The notes: generated by a model not told the origin, from the sequence alone. Counted from the first letter of the stretch, positions 34,388-43,795 are shown. The stretch: DNA of 64,000 bases from Candidatus Proelusimicrobium excrementi (GCA_934643455.1 CAKUBV010000003.1:124001-188000), one strand, 5' to 3'. Made by a program: numbers and translations.

Positions 34388-35040
34388 GGTTTTTTTGAGG
34401 CTTCTTCCATAAATTTCCCTATGGCGTAATCGGCGTATTTTACGGCTCCGTTTCTGCCGGTGCCGGATGGAATATCTATAGCGTTTTCGGGGTAAGTGTA
34501 AGGCCTGTGGTTGGACGTCGTCAAAACGAATTGGAAGAACCTCTCCCCGGCCTGATGTTTTTTATCGGCTTGCTTGATAACCTTTTCAAACAAATCCTCG
34601 TCGCTGACGCCCCAAGCGTTTGCGAAATGTATTTCATTCTTTGCGAAATCGGTTTTATCGGTAATTTCAAAACCGTTGTTTTTAAAGTAATAATTCATAT
34701 TGTCAAAGAATCCTACGTCCCCGTAAATAAATTCGGTTTTATATCCTTTTCTGCGGAATATTGAACCGATATTGTATATATTCTCGTTGCCTTTTCTGCG
34801 CACTATGCTCATGCCGGGCAGGGGTGGAACCGCTATCGTCAGGGCCTCTATGCCGCGCACCGTTCTTGTGCCCGTGGCGTACACGTTAGGGAAGAATACC
34901 GCCTGTTCAGCAAGCCGGCGCAAATTGGGCGTAAGCTGCGCGCCGTGTGCGTCCTCCTCCCTCAGATATTTTGCGCTCATGCTTTCCATAAGCACTATTA
35001 TTACGTTGGAGTTTATTTCCCGTCCGGCCGGTTTTATACG
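34385..35040 (-). pseudogene. LTA-synthase/sulfatase family fragment, both ends missing
   Basis: The central part of an alkaline-phosphatase-superfamily sulfatase is recognisable: VIIVLMESMSAKYL, TPNLRRLAEQAVFFPNVYAT, GTRTVRGIEAL, FFQFVLTTSNHRPYTYP and AVKYADYAIGKFMEEASKKPWF. The family continues with an active-site segment after KPWF, but here the frame runs directly into the Cys-rich gene. The N-terminal membrane helices expected in LTA-synthase-like proteins are also missing: upstream of NSNVIIVLM the sequence becomes a gene on the other strand. The Thr nucleophile region (YATGTRTVRG) survives, but the enzyme cannot be functional. Confidence 0.75.
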
Positions 35041-35414
35041 TTTCTCTGTTGGCCGCGTGCGGCGCGGTCAAAGGGGAAAACGCTGCGGGGAAGAATGAAC
35101 TCCCGGAGGGGAAGGATAAATCCGTCGTCTATTTTGCCGAGGATATCAGCCCCGAGGGCCTTGTAAAAATATACGGTAAAATAAATGAGAATATCAAAGG
35201 CAAAACCGCCATTAAAGTGCATACCGGCGAGCCTCACGGCCCCAATATAATTCCGCGCGATATGGTAAAAGCCTTGCAAAAAACTATCCCTCCGGAAGAA
35301 GAATCCCGCGATTTAAAAGAACGTGTAGAATCGCGCTCGGGCCTGAGGCAGCTCAGCTATATGAAGGAACTCGGCATGGGCAACAACGAATATGAATTGG
35401 TAAATATAGATTAA
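35040..35414 (+). pseudogene. DUF362 family protein with truncated signal and internal deletion
   Basis: The first part, including a lipobox-like LLAAC, SVVYFAEDISPEGLVKIYGK and IKVHTGEPHGPNIIPRDMV, matches the beginning of DUF362 iron-sulfur proteins. After KTIPPEEESRD the sequence is already the family's C-terminus (ESRSGLRQLSYMKELGMGN, then EYELVNID). The middle, including the ferredoxin-like Cys region, is missing while the frame is kept. Upstream of LLAAC the signal peptide is cut by the divergent sulfatase remnant. Family recognition is from motif memory. Confidence 0.65.
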
Positions 35415-35439
35415 TTGATTTTAATTGGTATTTATTAAC

Positions 35440-35464
35440 GGGCCGGCCTTGCATCGGCCCTTTT
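35440..35464 (+). terminator. Intrinsic terminator after the DUF362 remnant
   Basis: GGGCCG and CGGCCC with a 9-base loop are followed by TTTT, 25 bases after the stop. Confidence 0.7.
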
Positions 35465-35626
35465 CGTTTTAAGAAATATTGTTCAAATTTAATGATTTTT
35501 GCTGATTTAAGCATGTTTTTTGCCGTTTATTTTTATCGTATTATTCCTTTTTTCGGTCCTTTTTGCTTTTCCTAATCCGTTTTAGCTACATATTTGTTTC
35601 TCCTTTTTATCTACAATGTCTTAGTA

Positions 35627-36805
35627 ATGTTTAAATCCTTTTTCATATTCCTTATCTTGCTGTTTTTGGCTTTGCCGTTATTTTCTTTATCGTTTAATAA
35701 TTTTTCCGTTGCCCCATCAGCTTCTTCAGAGCTTATATCTTATAATAACGCTTCCGCTGTTAATAACAGCCTTAACTCTAACATCGCCTCGGTCTATTTG
35801 CAGGCTCCGGTTCAATTATCCCTTAATAAGTTTCCAATCTCCCTTTACGCTTTGCCTTTCTTTAAAGCTTATTACGCCGATAATATCGATAATATTGATA
35901 AACTCTCTTTCGCCAATGCTTTTGTCCTTATTAATTATGACGATTATTCCCTTAAACTCGGCAGACAGTTTATCTATAATACGGATACCTCCTTCGCCCT
36001 TTACTTCGGCCCTGATAATAATGCCGATTTCTCCTTCCCGTCATATGCCGACGGCGCTTCTTTATCTTTTGCCAATGACTTCCTTGCTTATAATCTATTC
36101 CTGGCTTATGCCGATTTTACAGCCGCCGGCGGTTTTCTAAAATTATTCCCGCTCTCTTTTCTCTCTTTCTCTTTATTCTCTTATTACAAAGATTTACAAG
36201 ACGCCGACATCTATATCTTGGGTTCAGGCCTTAAATTACAGCTTTCCCAAAAACTTGATATTTCCGCCTTCGCCGCAATTAACCAAGGTAAACAAAACTA
36301 TGCACTGTTTAATCAAAACTTCTCTAAAAACTATAACGCCTCTTTCTTTAAAATAGACGCCAATGCCGATATATCTTCCCAAATATTTAACGCTTTGCTC
36401 AGTTTCTCTTATTCCACTTCTTCCAAAAACGATAAGAATTCTTTGCCCTTTACTTCCGTTTCAAAATACAATATATACGGTTCTATCGCCGGCAATATAT
36501 TTGACGCACCCGTACAAAATACTTCTTTCTCCCTGAACCTTTCCCCGGTTGATTTGCCAAAACTTAATATCAAAGCCGACGCTTTTTATTATACTTCCGC
36601 TTTTAAAGACTCGTTCAGCCAATATATAGGCTCGGAGTTTAATTTCTCGGCCCGGTATGACTTCAATGATATTTCCCTTAAACTCTCTTACGCATACATG
36701 GCTCTTGATAACGGTTTCCTTGAAACTAACGCCTTCTCAAATAAAAATAACAATAATAATCTCCAACGCCTGGCTTTAAGCATTACTTTAAACAATTTGT
36801 TTTAG
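35627..36805 (+). CDS. Porin-like outer-membrane protein, compositionally aberrant
   Basis: 392 residues from the ATG at 35627, with signal peptide MFKSFFIFLILLFLALPLFS. The stretch SLKLGRQFIYNTDTSFALYF aligns with VKVGRQFYGDEDSTVMYIG of the porin at 32719. ASLSFANDFLAYNLFLAYAD aligns with KVSYANDYVNVNVIAGE. The two are paralogues. The C-terminus LALSITLNNLF fits a barrel. It is extremely rich in Ser, Phe, Leu and Asn and poor in Gly, Glu and Arg, and the coding strand is strongly pyrimidine-rich, unlike its neighbours. No ribosome site is obvious. Confidence 0.75.
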   Translation: MFKSFFIFLILLFLALPLFSLSFNNFSVAPSASSELISYNNASAVNNSLNSNIASVYLQAPVQLSLNKFPISLYALPFFKAYYADNIDNIDKLSFANAFVLINYDDYSLKLGRQFIYNTDTSFALYFGPDNNADFSFPSYADGASLSFANDFLAYNLFLAYADFTAAGGFLKLFPLSFLSFSLFSYYKDLQDADIYILGSGLKLQLSQKLDISAFAAINQGKQNYALFNQNFSKNYNASFFKIDANADISSQIFNALLSFSYSTSSKNDKNSLPFTSVSKYNIYGSIAGNIFDAPVQNTSFSLNLSPVDLPKLNIKADAFYYTSAFKDSFSQYIGSEFNFSARYDFNDISLKLSYAYMALDNGFLETNAFSNKNNNNNLQRLALSITLNNLF

Positions 36806-36903
36806 TCTATCTGATAAAATTGTAATTATTTATATATTAATTAAGATGAAAATAAATTTTCTTATTTTTATATGTCAACTATAAAACCATGGCAGAGCTA
36901 AAT

Positions 36904-36912
36904 TGATATAAT
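36904..36912 (+). promoter_or_regulatory. Extended -10 promoter for the restriction-modification operon
   Basis: TGATATAAT is a TGn-extended perfect -10, and the hsdR ATG begins 8 bases later without a ribosome site. Confidence 0.6.
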
Positions 36913-36920
36913 ACAAATTG

Positions 36921-39644
36921 ATGAACCCGGAAGAATCCGCCCGTCAGCTGATAGACGGCAAACTGACCCAAGCCGGTTGGCTTGTGCAAGACCGCAAAGA
37001 CTTTAACCGTTTTGCGGGGGTTGGCGTTGCCTGCCGGGAATTTTTAATGGAAGACGGCACGGAAGCGGATTATCTTCTGTTTGTTGACGGGAAAGCCGTG
37101 GGGGTAATTGAAGCAAAAAAAGCCGGCTTGGCATTAAGCGGCATAGAAAGCCAGTCAAAAGGTTACAGCTGCCGCTTGCCCGCTTATGTAAAACATTATC
37201 AGCTTCCTTTGCCGTATATATGCGAAAGCAACGGAAGCGAAATATTCTTCACGGAAATTCGCGACCCTCACCCTGCCGCACGGCCCATATTTCATTTTCA
37301 TCAGCCTGTTACTCTGAAAGAAAGTTTGGAAAAAGGTTCTTCTTTACGGAGGCGTTTGCAAAATTTGCCTGTTTTACCAAAAGGGAATTTGCGTGATTGC
37401 CAGTTTGAAGCTATTCGGAATTTAGAAAAATCACTGGCTTTGGGCAAGCCCCGTTCCTTAATTCAGTTGGCGACGGGAGCCGGTAAAACTTATACCGCAT
37501 GTAATTTTACGTATCGTTTTCTTAAATATGCCAAGGCAAAACGTGTATTGTTTTTGGTGGACAGAAATAATTTAGGCCGTCAGACGTACAAAGAATTTCA
37601 AGCTTTTCGGCCGGATGACGATAACCGTTTATTTACTAGCCTGCATTTGGTGCAGCATTTAAAGAGTAATATTATTAACCCGGATACCGAGGTGGTAATT
37701 ACTACTATTCAGCGTTTATATTCTATATTGCGCGGAGAAACTGACTTCGATGAAGGCAACGAAGACGTATCAGCCTACGAAAGCCCCGCCTTAGCCAATG
37801 TGCAGGTTTCTTATAATCCGCAAATTCCGCCGGAATTTTTTGATTTTATTATTACGGATGAATGCCACCGCAGTATTTACGGCTTGTGGCGGCAGGTGCT
37901 GGAGTATTTTGATTCTTTTTTAATAGGTCTTACGGCAACGCCTTCCAAACAGACTTTGGGATATTTTAACCAAAACTTAGTGGCGGAATACCCTTACGAA
38001 CGTTCCGTGGCTGATAATGTAAATGTCGGATATGATATCTTCCGCGTGAAGACGGAAATTTCCGATAAAGGCAGCAGAGTGGAGGCTGGATATACTATCC
38101 CTAAAATAGATCGCAAAACCCGCCATAAAATTTATGAAACGCTGGATGAAGATTTGGAATATAAGCCCGAACAGTTGGACCGTTCCGTTACGGCTCTAAA
38201 TCAAATCCGCACAGTGCTGGAAGCCTATAAGCAAAATATTTTTACCACCTTGTTCCCGGAGCGCGAACCGACTTGGATCCCCAAAACGCTGATTTTTGCC
38301 AAGGATGATAATCACGCCGAAAATATCGTCCGGCTTGTGCGGGAAGTGTTTAACGCGGATAACAATTTTTGTAAAAAGATTACTTACAACGTTTCCGGCG
38401 TAAAGCCGGAAGATTTAATCCAGGAGTTCCGCATTTCGCCAGCTTTTCGTATTGCCGTAACGGTGGATATGATTGCCACGGGGACGGATATCAAGCCGTT
38501 GGAAGTGCTTATTTTTATGCGGGACGTCCATTCCGAACTTTATTACGAACAGATGAAAGGCCGCGGCGTGCGGACGATTCCGATAAGCGATTTGAAATCT
38601 GTTACGCCTAACGCAGTTTGTAAATCTAAATTTATTTTGATTGATGCCGTAGGCGTAACGGAAAGCAAAAAATCGGTTCAGCCGCCTTTGGAGCGCAAGA
38701 AAGGGATTTCCTTTAAGAGGTTATTGGAGCAATTAGGGCAGGGGCGTTGTGACGAAGACGCCCTAAGTTCCGCCGCTGCACGTTTGGCAGCCCTTGGCAA
38801 TGCTCTGGATGAGGAAAAACAAACGCAACTTAAAGAAATTTGCGGCAAAAGCTTGCAGGAACTTTCTAACGTGCTTTTAAATGCGATAGACCCCGACAAA
38901 TTAGAAGGGAAAACCGGGGCGGAAACAGAGCAGCTGCGGGATTATGCCGTCCGTCCTTTTGCCAACCCCAAAGTGCGGGATTTCTTATTAACGCAAGCGC
39001 GGAACGCTTATATGTATGTGGATGATATTTCCACGGATAAAGTAATAGAATTTGCACCTGTTAAGGAACGCTCGGAAGGTATCATCAAAAGTTTAAAAGA
39101 ATTTATTGAACTGCATAAAGATGAGTTGGCCGCCTTGTCTATTATTTACCATAAATCGTATGGTAAAAAACAGCTGACTTATGACGGTATAAAAGAACTT
39201 GCTGACGCGCTTGTCAATAATGCGCCGTCTTTATCTATCCCGGTATTATGGGGCGCGTTTATGCAGATAAGTCCGAGTAACGTACAACGGGCCAAAACGC
39301 CGGAAAAAATGCTGACGAATATTATTCAGCTTATGCGCTTTGCTTTGGGGCAGGACGCCGAATTAAAACCGTTTGATACGGTGGCCGCTCAGCGGTATAA
39401 CTTGTGGCTGGGCCGACAGAAAAAACGCGGCATTGTGTTTTCGTCCGACCAGTTGGGTTGGCTGGAAGAAATTAAAAATTTTATTATTTATAACTCGTCT
39501 ATGACGGAAAAAGACGTGCAGGAAACGCTAAGCGACAAAGGCGGCCTGTTAAAAGCCCGCCAAGTATTTACTGCCCCGCTTTCTCTCCCCCTGTTGCTTA
39601 CGGACTTAAACAACGCCCTTATCGGCGCAAACGGAGAGGAATAA
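36921..39644 (+). CDS. hsdR: Type I restriction enzyme, R (motor/nuclease) subunit HsdR
   Basis: About 907 residues. The N-terminal PD-(D/E)XK nuclease is seen in EADYLLFVDGKAVGVIEAKK. The helicase motor has Walker A LATGAGKTYTA, the DEAD-type box DECH in FIITDECHRS, motif III LTATPSKQTL and motif VI-like EQMKGRGVRTIP. A C-terminal EcoEI-type domain follows. It translocates and cuts DNA with HsdS and HsdM. The ATG at 36921 is preferred over a TTG one codon earlier. It opens an operon R-x-S-M-y; the R-S-M order is less common than M-S-R or R-M-S. Confidence 0.95.
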   Translation: MNPEESARQLIDGKLTQAGWLVQDRKDFNRFAGVGVACREFLMEDGTEADYLLFVDGKAVGVIEAKKAGLALSGIESQSKGYSCRLPAYVKHYQLPLPYICESNGSEIFFTEIRDPHPAARPIFHFHQPVTLKESLEKGSSLRRRLQNLPVLPKGNLRDCQFEAIRNLEKSLALGKPRSLIQLATGAGKTYTACNFTYRFLKYAKAKRVLFLVDRNNLGRQTYKEFQAFRPDDDNRLFTSLHLVQHLKSNIINPDTEVVITTIQRLYSILRGETDFDEGNEDVSAYESPALANVQVSYNPQIPPEFFDFIITDECHRSIYGLWRQVLEYFDSFLIGLTATPSKQTLGYFNQNLVAEYPYERSVADNVNVGYDIFRVKTEISDKGSRVEAGYTIPKIDRKTRHKIYETLDEDLEYKPEQLDRSVTALNQIRTVLEAYKQNIFTTLFPEREPTWIPKTLIFAKDDNHAENIVRLVREVFNADNNFCKKITYNVSGVKPEDLIQEFRISPAFRIAVTVDMIATGTDIKPLEVLIFMRDVHSELYYEQMKGRGVRTIPISDLKSVTPNAVCKSKFILIDAVGVTESKKSVQPPLERKKGISFKRLLEQLGQGRCDEDALSSAAARLAALGNALDEEKQTQLKEICGKSLQELSNVLLNAIDPDKLEGKTGAETEQLRDYAVRPFANPKVRDFLLTQARNAYMYVDDISTDKVIEFAPVKERSEGIIKSLKEFIELHKDELAALSIIYHKSYGKKQLTYDGIKELADALVNNAPSLSIPVLWGAFMQISPSNVQRAKTPEKMLTNIIQLMRFALGQDAELKPFDTVAAQRYNLWLGRQKKRGIVFSSDQLGWLEEIKNFIIYNSSMTEKDVQETLSDKGGLLKARQVFTAPLSLPLLLTDLNNALIGANGEE

Positions 39645-39647
39645 GAT

Positions 39648-40202
39648 ATGGAAAAGATAGCAATATGGATAGCGGCTGTTGCATTAATTGTTACCATAAT
39701 TAATGTGGTATTGGTTTTTATAGATTTATGGAGTCGGTGCGGAAAAAAGATTAGTTGTGATATCCTCAAACAGTATTATAAACATAATGAACAGACTCAA
39801 TATAGTTTTTTGATTCTTTTAATTAATCATAAAATGAGTAATATTTGTATAACAGAAGTTTCTTATATAGTTGTCAGTAATATCAACAAACCAATAAAAA
39901 AACTCTTATTTCCTACTATAAATAATTTAAATCCACAATTATTGAATGGGAGTCAAGCAGTTTTTCTTCAAGCAAATTTCATTGAGGCTAATGAGGTTTT
40001 TATTGATGGACAAAAACCATATTATATTCGTATAAAAACTTCAAAAGGTATTTATGTTATTGATAAGAGGAAAATACCTTTTTATAAAAAATTTAGATGG
40101 AACAAAACAAGTATTCATTCTATTGAAAAACTAGTAGTTGAACAAGAAGAAGAGATATTAGAAAAGACTAGAAATAATCAATCAAATTCAAATGAGAACT
40201 AA
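39648..40202 (+). CDS. Membrane-anchored protein of unknown function inside the type I RM operon
   Basis: 184 residues. One N-terminal transmembrane helix (IWIAAVALIVTIINVVLVFI) is followed by a short Cys-containing stretch (WSRCGKKISCDI). A likely beta-sandwich carries SFLILLINHKMSNICITEVS and PYYIRIKTSKGIYVID, and the tail is charged and Asn/Glu-rich. The gene is far more A/T-rich than hsdR and hsdM, suggesting recent insertion as a cargo gene. It begins 3 bases after hsdR and overlaps hsdS by 11 bases, so it is translated with the operon. Family not recognised. Confidence 0.75.
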   Translation: MEKIAIWIAAVALIVTIINVVLVFIDLWSRCGKKISCDILKQYYKHNEQTQYSFLILLINHKMSNICITEVSYIVVSNINKPIKKLLFPTINNLNPQLLNGSQAVFLQANFIEANEVFIDGQKPYYIRIKTSKGIYVIDKRKIPFYKKFRWNKTSIHSIEKLVVEQEEEILEKTRNNQSNSNEN

Positions 40203-41391
40203 ATTATCTAATCTCGTATTCAGTAAAAAAGGTAAAAAGCCTGATGTTTTTTCCAAAACAAAAAAGGTAGGATATCTGCCTTATATTGATATTAATCTTT
40301 TTGATAAAGGTATTTTATCAAGGTATGCTAAGGTAGATAAAAAAGTTACATTGGTCAATAAACAAAATGTTCTTGTTGTTTGGGACGGTGCTCGATTTGG
40401 TTTATCTGCTTTAGGCTGGCAGGGTGTTTTAGGCTCCACTATTGTGGCCTTACAAAGTAATTATTTAATTTCTAGATTTCTTTATTATTTTTTGCAAGCC
40501 AAATTCGCAATAATACAGTCTAAACCTAGAGGAGTCGGAATTCCCCATGTCGAGCCCTTTCTATTTTGGAATCTACAAATCCCCGTTCCGCCTTTGGCGG
40601 AGCAGAAGCGGATTGTGAAAAAAATTGAAGAACTGTTTGCCGTTATTGATAAAACCGTTAAATCTTTAAACGAAACTAAAGAACACCTTGCCCAATATCG
40701 CCAAAGTGTTTTAAAAAGGTATTTTCATTCTTGTAAATATAACAAAGTTCCTATTAAAGATTTATGCCAAGTTGTTCGTGGCGGTTCTCCACGCCCAGCG
40801 GGTGATTTGCGATATTATCAAGGAACAATTCCTTTTTTAAAAGTAGCTGACTTAACACGGCCTGCAGGAATATTTCTTTCTGAGTTTTCTTTTACTATTA
40901 AAGAAGCAGGGTTGCATAAAACGCGCCAAGTTCCGGCCTATACCCTGTTATTGTCTAATAGTGGGGCTACTCTTGGGGTTCCTAAAATTTGCACTTTTGA
41001 TACTACATTTAATGACGGTATTGCGGCATTTTTGGGATTGCCTCGGGAATCGTTGAAGTTTCATTATTATTTTTGGTGCAGTAAAACACAAGAATTGCGC
41101 ACAATTAACCAAGGCGCCGCTCAACCAAATTTAAATACTACGATTATTGAAAATATTTCTATTCCCCTTCCCTCTTTGTCCGAACAAAAAGCCATTGTCG
41201 CTAAAATAGAAACGGCTTTTGCGGCGGCGGATAAGGCCGAAAAAGCAATCTCTGCAGCCTTGGAGCAGACAAAACAACTTAAACAAAGCATTTTAAAACT
41301 GGCCTTTGAGGGGAAACTTGTCCCGCAAGACCCTAACGATGAACCCGTAGATCTCAGCCAAATTAAAAAACATAAAGGAAAATCAAAATGA
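40192..41391 (+). CDS. hsdS: Type I restriction enzyme specificity subunit HsdS
   Basis: 399 residues. Two target-recognition domains (about 1-125 and 185-320) are each followed by a conserved helical spacer: PLAEQKRIVKKIEELFAVID and SLSEQKAIVAKIETAFAAAD. It ends FEGKLVPQDPNDEPVDL, the standard HsdS tail. It selects the bipartite DNA site for both methylation and cleavage. The first recognition domain is shorter than usual and begins abruptly (MRTKLSNLVFSKKGKKPDVF). The TRD sections are A/T-rich compared with the spacers, as expected for exchanged modules. It overlaps hsdM by 4 bases. Confidence 0.92.
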   Translation: MRTKLSNLVFSKKGKKPDVFSKTKKVGYLPYIDINLFDKGILSRYAKVDKKVTLVNKQNVLVVWDGARFGLSALGWQGVLGSTIVALQSNYLISRFLYYFLQAKFAIIQSKPRGVGIPHVEPFLFWNLQIPVPPLAEQKRIVKKIEELFAVIDKTVKSLNETKEHLAQYRQSVLKRYFHSCKYNKVPIKDLCQVVRGGSPRPAGDLRYYQGTIPFLKVADLTRPAGIFLSEFSFTIKEAGLHKTRQVPAYTLLLSNSGATLGVPKICTFDTTFNDGIAAFLGLPRESLKFHYYFWCSKTQELRTINQGAAQPNLNTTIIENISIPLPSLSEQKAIVAKIETAFAAADKAEKAISAALEQTKQLKQSILKLAFEGKLVPQDPNDEPVDLSQIKKHKGKSK

Positions 41392-42827
41392 CCGAAGCCT
41401 CTTTAATTACCAAAGTTTGGAACTATGCCACTATTATGAAAGACGCCGGGCTTAGCTATACAGACTATGTCCGCCAGCTGACGTATCTCCTTTTTTTAAA
41501 AATGGACCATGAACGTGCAACTTTGCTCAATGAAGGCTCTATCGTGCCGGTCTCTTATCGTTGGAATACCCTTTTATCTTTAAACGGAGCAGAATTGGAG
41601 CTTCATTATTCAAAAGCGTTGGAAGCGCTATCTAAAGAATCCGGCATAATTGGCACTATTTTCCGCCGTGCGAAAAACGAGATTACCGAGCCTGCCAAAC
41701 TTAAACAACTGATTTCCCTTATCAATAAAGAAACTTGGCTTGCCTTGGATATGGACGTAAAAGGCGCTATTTACGAGGGCCTTTTGCAAAAGAACGCTAC
41801 CGAAACAAAAGCCGGCGCCGGCCAGTATTTTACGCCCCGCCCGTTAATCCGGGCGATGGTAGAGGTAATGCGCCCCACGCCGGAAATGTCGGTAGTGGAT
41901 CCTGCGTGCGGGACGGGCGGTTTTTTATTGGCCGCGTATGATTATATGAAGAAGCAGACGCGGGATTCCCATATTTTAAAGGAACTTCGCGCGAATAAAC
42001 TTCACGGTAATGATATTACGCCGCTGGTAGTCAACTTGTGCGCGATGAACCTCTATCTGCATGGTATTGGCGAAGGTAAATGCCCGATTGAGGAGAAAGA
42101 CTCTCTTTTAAGTGCCGGCTCAAAACGTTATGATATGTGTTTAACCAATCCGCCGTTTGGCAAGAAAAGCTCTACCACTATAGTGGGCGAAGACGGCTCC
42201 TTAAAAAAAGAAAAAGATAATTACGAGCGGGCTGATTTTATTGCTACGACATCCAACAAGCAAATCAACTTTTTGCAGCATATTATGACGATTTTAAATA
42301 CTCCCGGTTATGCCGCTGTAGTCGTGCCGGATAATGTGCTTTTTGAAGGCGGCGCGGGGGAGAAAGTCCGCAAGCGACTGTTAAATGAGTTTAATTTGCA
42401 CACGATTTTACGTTTGCCGACGGGTATTTTTTACGCGCAAGGTGTAAAAGCAAATGTTATTTTCTTTGAGAAGCACCCTCCCTTGGAAAAAGGCCATCGC
42501 ACCCAAGATGTATGGGTATATGACCTGCGCACCAATATGAATTTGACTTTAGTAGAAAATTCACTATCCGATGAGCATTTGAAGGATTTTATTAAGTGTT
42601 ATTCAGCCGATGACCGCACCCAACGCAAAGAAAGCGAGCGGTTCAAAAAATTTACGTATGACGAACTGATTAAACGTGATAAAACCAATTTGGACATTAT
42701 TTGGCTAAAAGATGACAGTTTAAAGGAATTAGAGAACCTACCTGAACCGGGTATTTTATTAAAAGGTATCGTCAAAAATTTAAAAGGTTGTTTATCTGAT
42801 TTAGAAGCGTTGGAAAAAACGTTATGA
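41388..42827 (+). CDS. hsdM: Type I restriction enzyme methyltransferase subunit HsdM
   Basis: 479 residues. The N-terminal HsdM helical domain begins with TKVWNYATIMKDAGLSYTDY. SAM motif I is DPACGTGGFLLAAYDY and catalytic motif IV is NPPF in CLTNPPFGKKS. AGQYFTPRPLIRAMVEVMRP is also diagnostic. It methylates N6 of adenine at the HsdS-chosen site. Start and stop overlap its neighbours by 4 bases on each side (ATGA). Confidence 0.95.
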   Translation: MTEASLITKVWNYATIMKDAGLSYTDYVRQLTYLLFLKMDHERATLLNEGSIVPVSYRWNTLLSLNGAELELHYSKALEALSKESGIIGTIFRRAKNEITEPAKLKQLISLINKETWLALDMDVKGAIYEGLLQKNATETKAGAGQYFTPRPLIRAMVEVMRPTPEMSVVDPACGTGGFLLAAYDYMKKQTRDSHILKELRANKLHGNDITPLVVNLCAMNLYLHGIGEGKCPIEEKDSLLSAGSKRYDMCLTNPPFGKKSSTTIVGEDGSLKKEKDNYERADFIATTSNKQINFLQHIMTILNTPGYAAVVVPDNVLFEGGAGEKVRKRLLNEFNLHTILRLPTGIFYAQGVKANVIFFEKHPPLEKGHRTQDVWVYDLRTNMNLTLVENSLSDEHLKDFIKCYSADDRTQRKESERFKKFTYDELIKRDKTNLDIIWLKDDSLKELENLPEPGILLKGIVKNLKGCLSDLEALEKTL

Positions 42828-43531
42828 ATATTGATGAAACTCTTGTCCAAAAAAATACAGAACGCCTGCGTATTGTTTATGAAACTAAAATTAAGGAGTT
42901 TCGTAAAAAGATAGAAGTGCTGCATGATAAATTTCATAAGCGAGCGCAAGATCGTATTTTTAAGACGAGATACGAAACATCATTTGGATTTTTTTTGTCG
43001 GAATATATTTTTAAGTTGCCTGTGTGTACGTTAGAATCCTCTATTGATAAAGTTTTGTTGAATGCCCGTAGGTTATGCGAAGCATTTATCACCGTAAAGT
43101 ACATTAATCAACAAAATGACTTTGAGAAAATGGTGGCTTATTGCGATCGAGATAGATGGGAGTATTTAGAGGGTTGTTTAGCCCGAACAGAAGCAGACGA
43201 AAAACTGTTTTCTGAATTGAAAGATATGCCGGATATGAATCAGCCTAATCGGGATGAGCTAGCAAAGCTAAAGCAGAAATATGAGGAAAAACCAGCTAAA
43301 ATGCCTAATATGAATACAATGGCGCAGAGTGTTGGGTTGAAGAAAGAATACGACTATTTTTATAAGTTTTCATCCAAGCTGTTGCATTTTTGTCCATTTA
43401 GTTTGAATGGGGACTCTCCTTTTGAGGCACCCGTTCATAAAATAATATTTTTAATGCGAATAGAGCGTTATCTGGAAAAAATAAAAGAAGAATTAGATAT
43501 CGTTTATCAAAAAACTAAACTAACAAATTAA
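42824..43531 (+). CDS. Helical protein of unknown function at the end of the RM operon (DUF5677/HEPN-like)
   Basis: 235 residues, mostly helical and charged. RRLCEAFITVKYINQQNDFE and EYDYFYKFSSKLLHFCPFSL resemble the DUF5677 group, whose members are often placed near HEPN-type proteins. No RxxxxH nuclease motif is clear to me, so activity is open. It overlaps hsdM by 4 bases and is thus part of the RM operon. It may be an accessory abortive-infection module. The gene is more A/T-rich than hsdM. The family call is from memory and moderate. Confidence 0.6.
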   Translation: MNIDETLVQKNTERLRIVYETKIKEFRKKIEVLHDKFHKRAQDRIFKTRYETSFGFFLSEYIFKLPVCTLESSIDKVLLNARRLCEAFITVKYINQQNDFEKMVAYCDRDRWEYLEGCLARTEADEKLFSELKDMPDMNQPNRDELAKLKQKYEEKPAKMPNMNTMAQSVGLKKEYDYFYKFSSKLLHFCPFSLNGDSPFEAPVHKIIFLMRIERYLEKIKEELDIVYQKTKLTN

Positions 43532-43654
43532 AAATTAAATTTCGCTAGTTAAATTTGGGCCGAAAAGATACTTTTATACTTTTTAGGCCTTTTCTTTTGC
43601 CTGTTTGGCCCTAACCCAACGAGTATATGCCGAGTTTCTTTTTCCCCTAAACAA

Positions 43655-43730
43655 AAAATCCCCGACGGAGAACGGGGGTGAATGGTCCAAAATACAATTA
43701 AAAATTCCCGTCGAGGGTTCGCCGGGAAAA
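43655..43730 (-). terminator. Two consecutive terminators for the kinase/receiver operon
   Basis: On the minus strand TTCCCG/CGGGAA (43728-43705) is followed by T5, and then CCCCG/CGGGG (43677-43660) by T6. Both lie after the kinase stop at 43796. On the plus strand the same stems could also catch transcripts from the RM operon. Confidence 0.7.
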
Positions 43731-43795
43731 TAAATGGGGTACTATCGTCAATACTTTTTATAACTTTTTGATACATAATTTAGTGTCCTAATATT

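Noticed and set aside
36800..36920. Left attachment site repeating the tRNA-His 3' end
   Set aside because: I compared the region with the tRNA 3' sequence and saw no match.
43549..43776. 75-codon minus-strand frame over the region between the RM operon and the kinase
   Set aside because: It covers two terminator hairpins, has no ribosome site, and its composition is explained by the inverted repeats.
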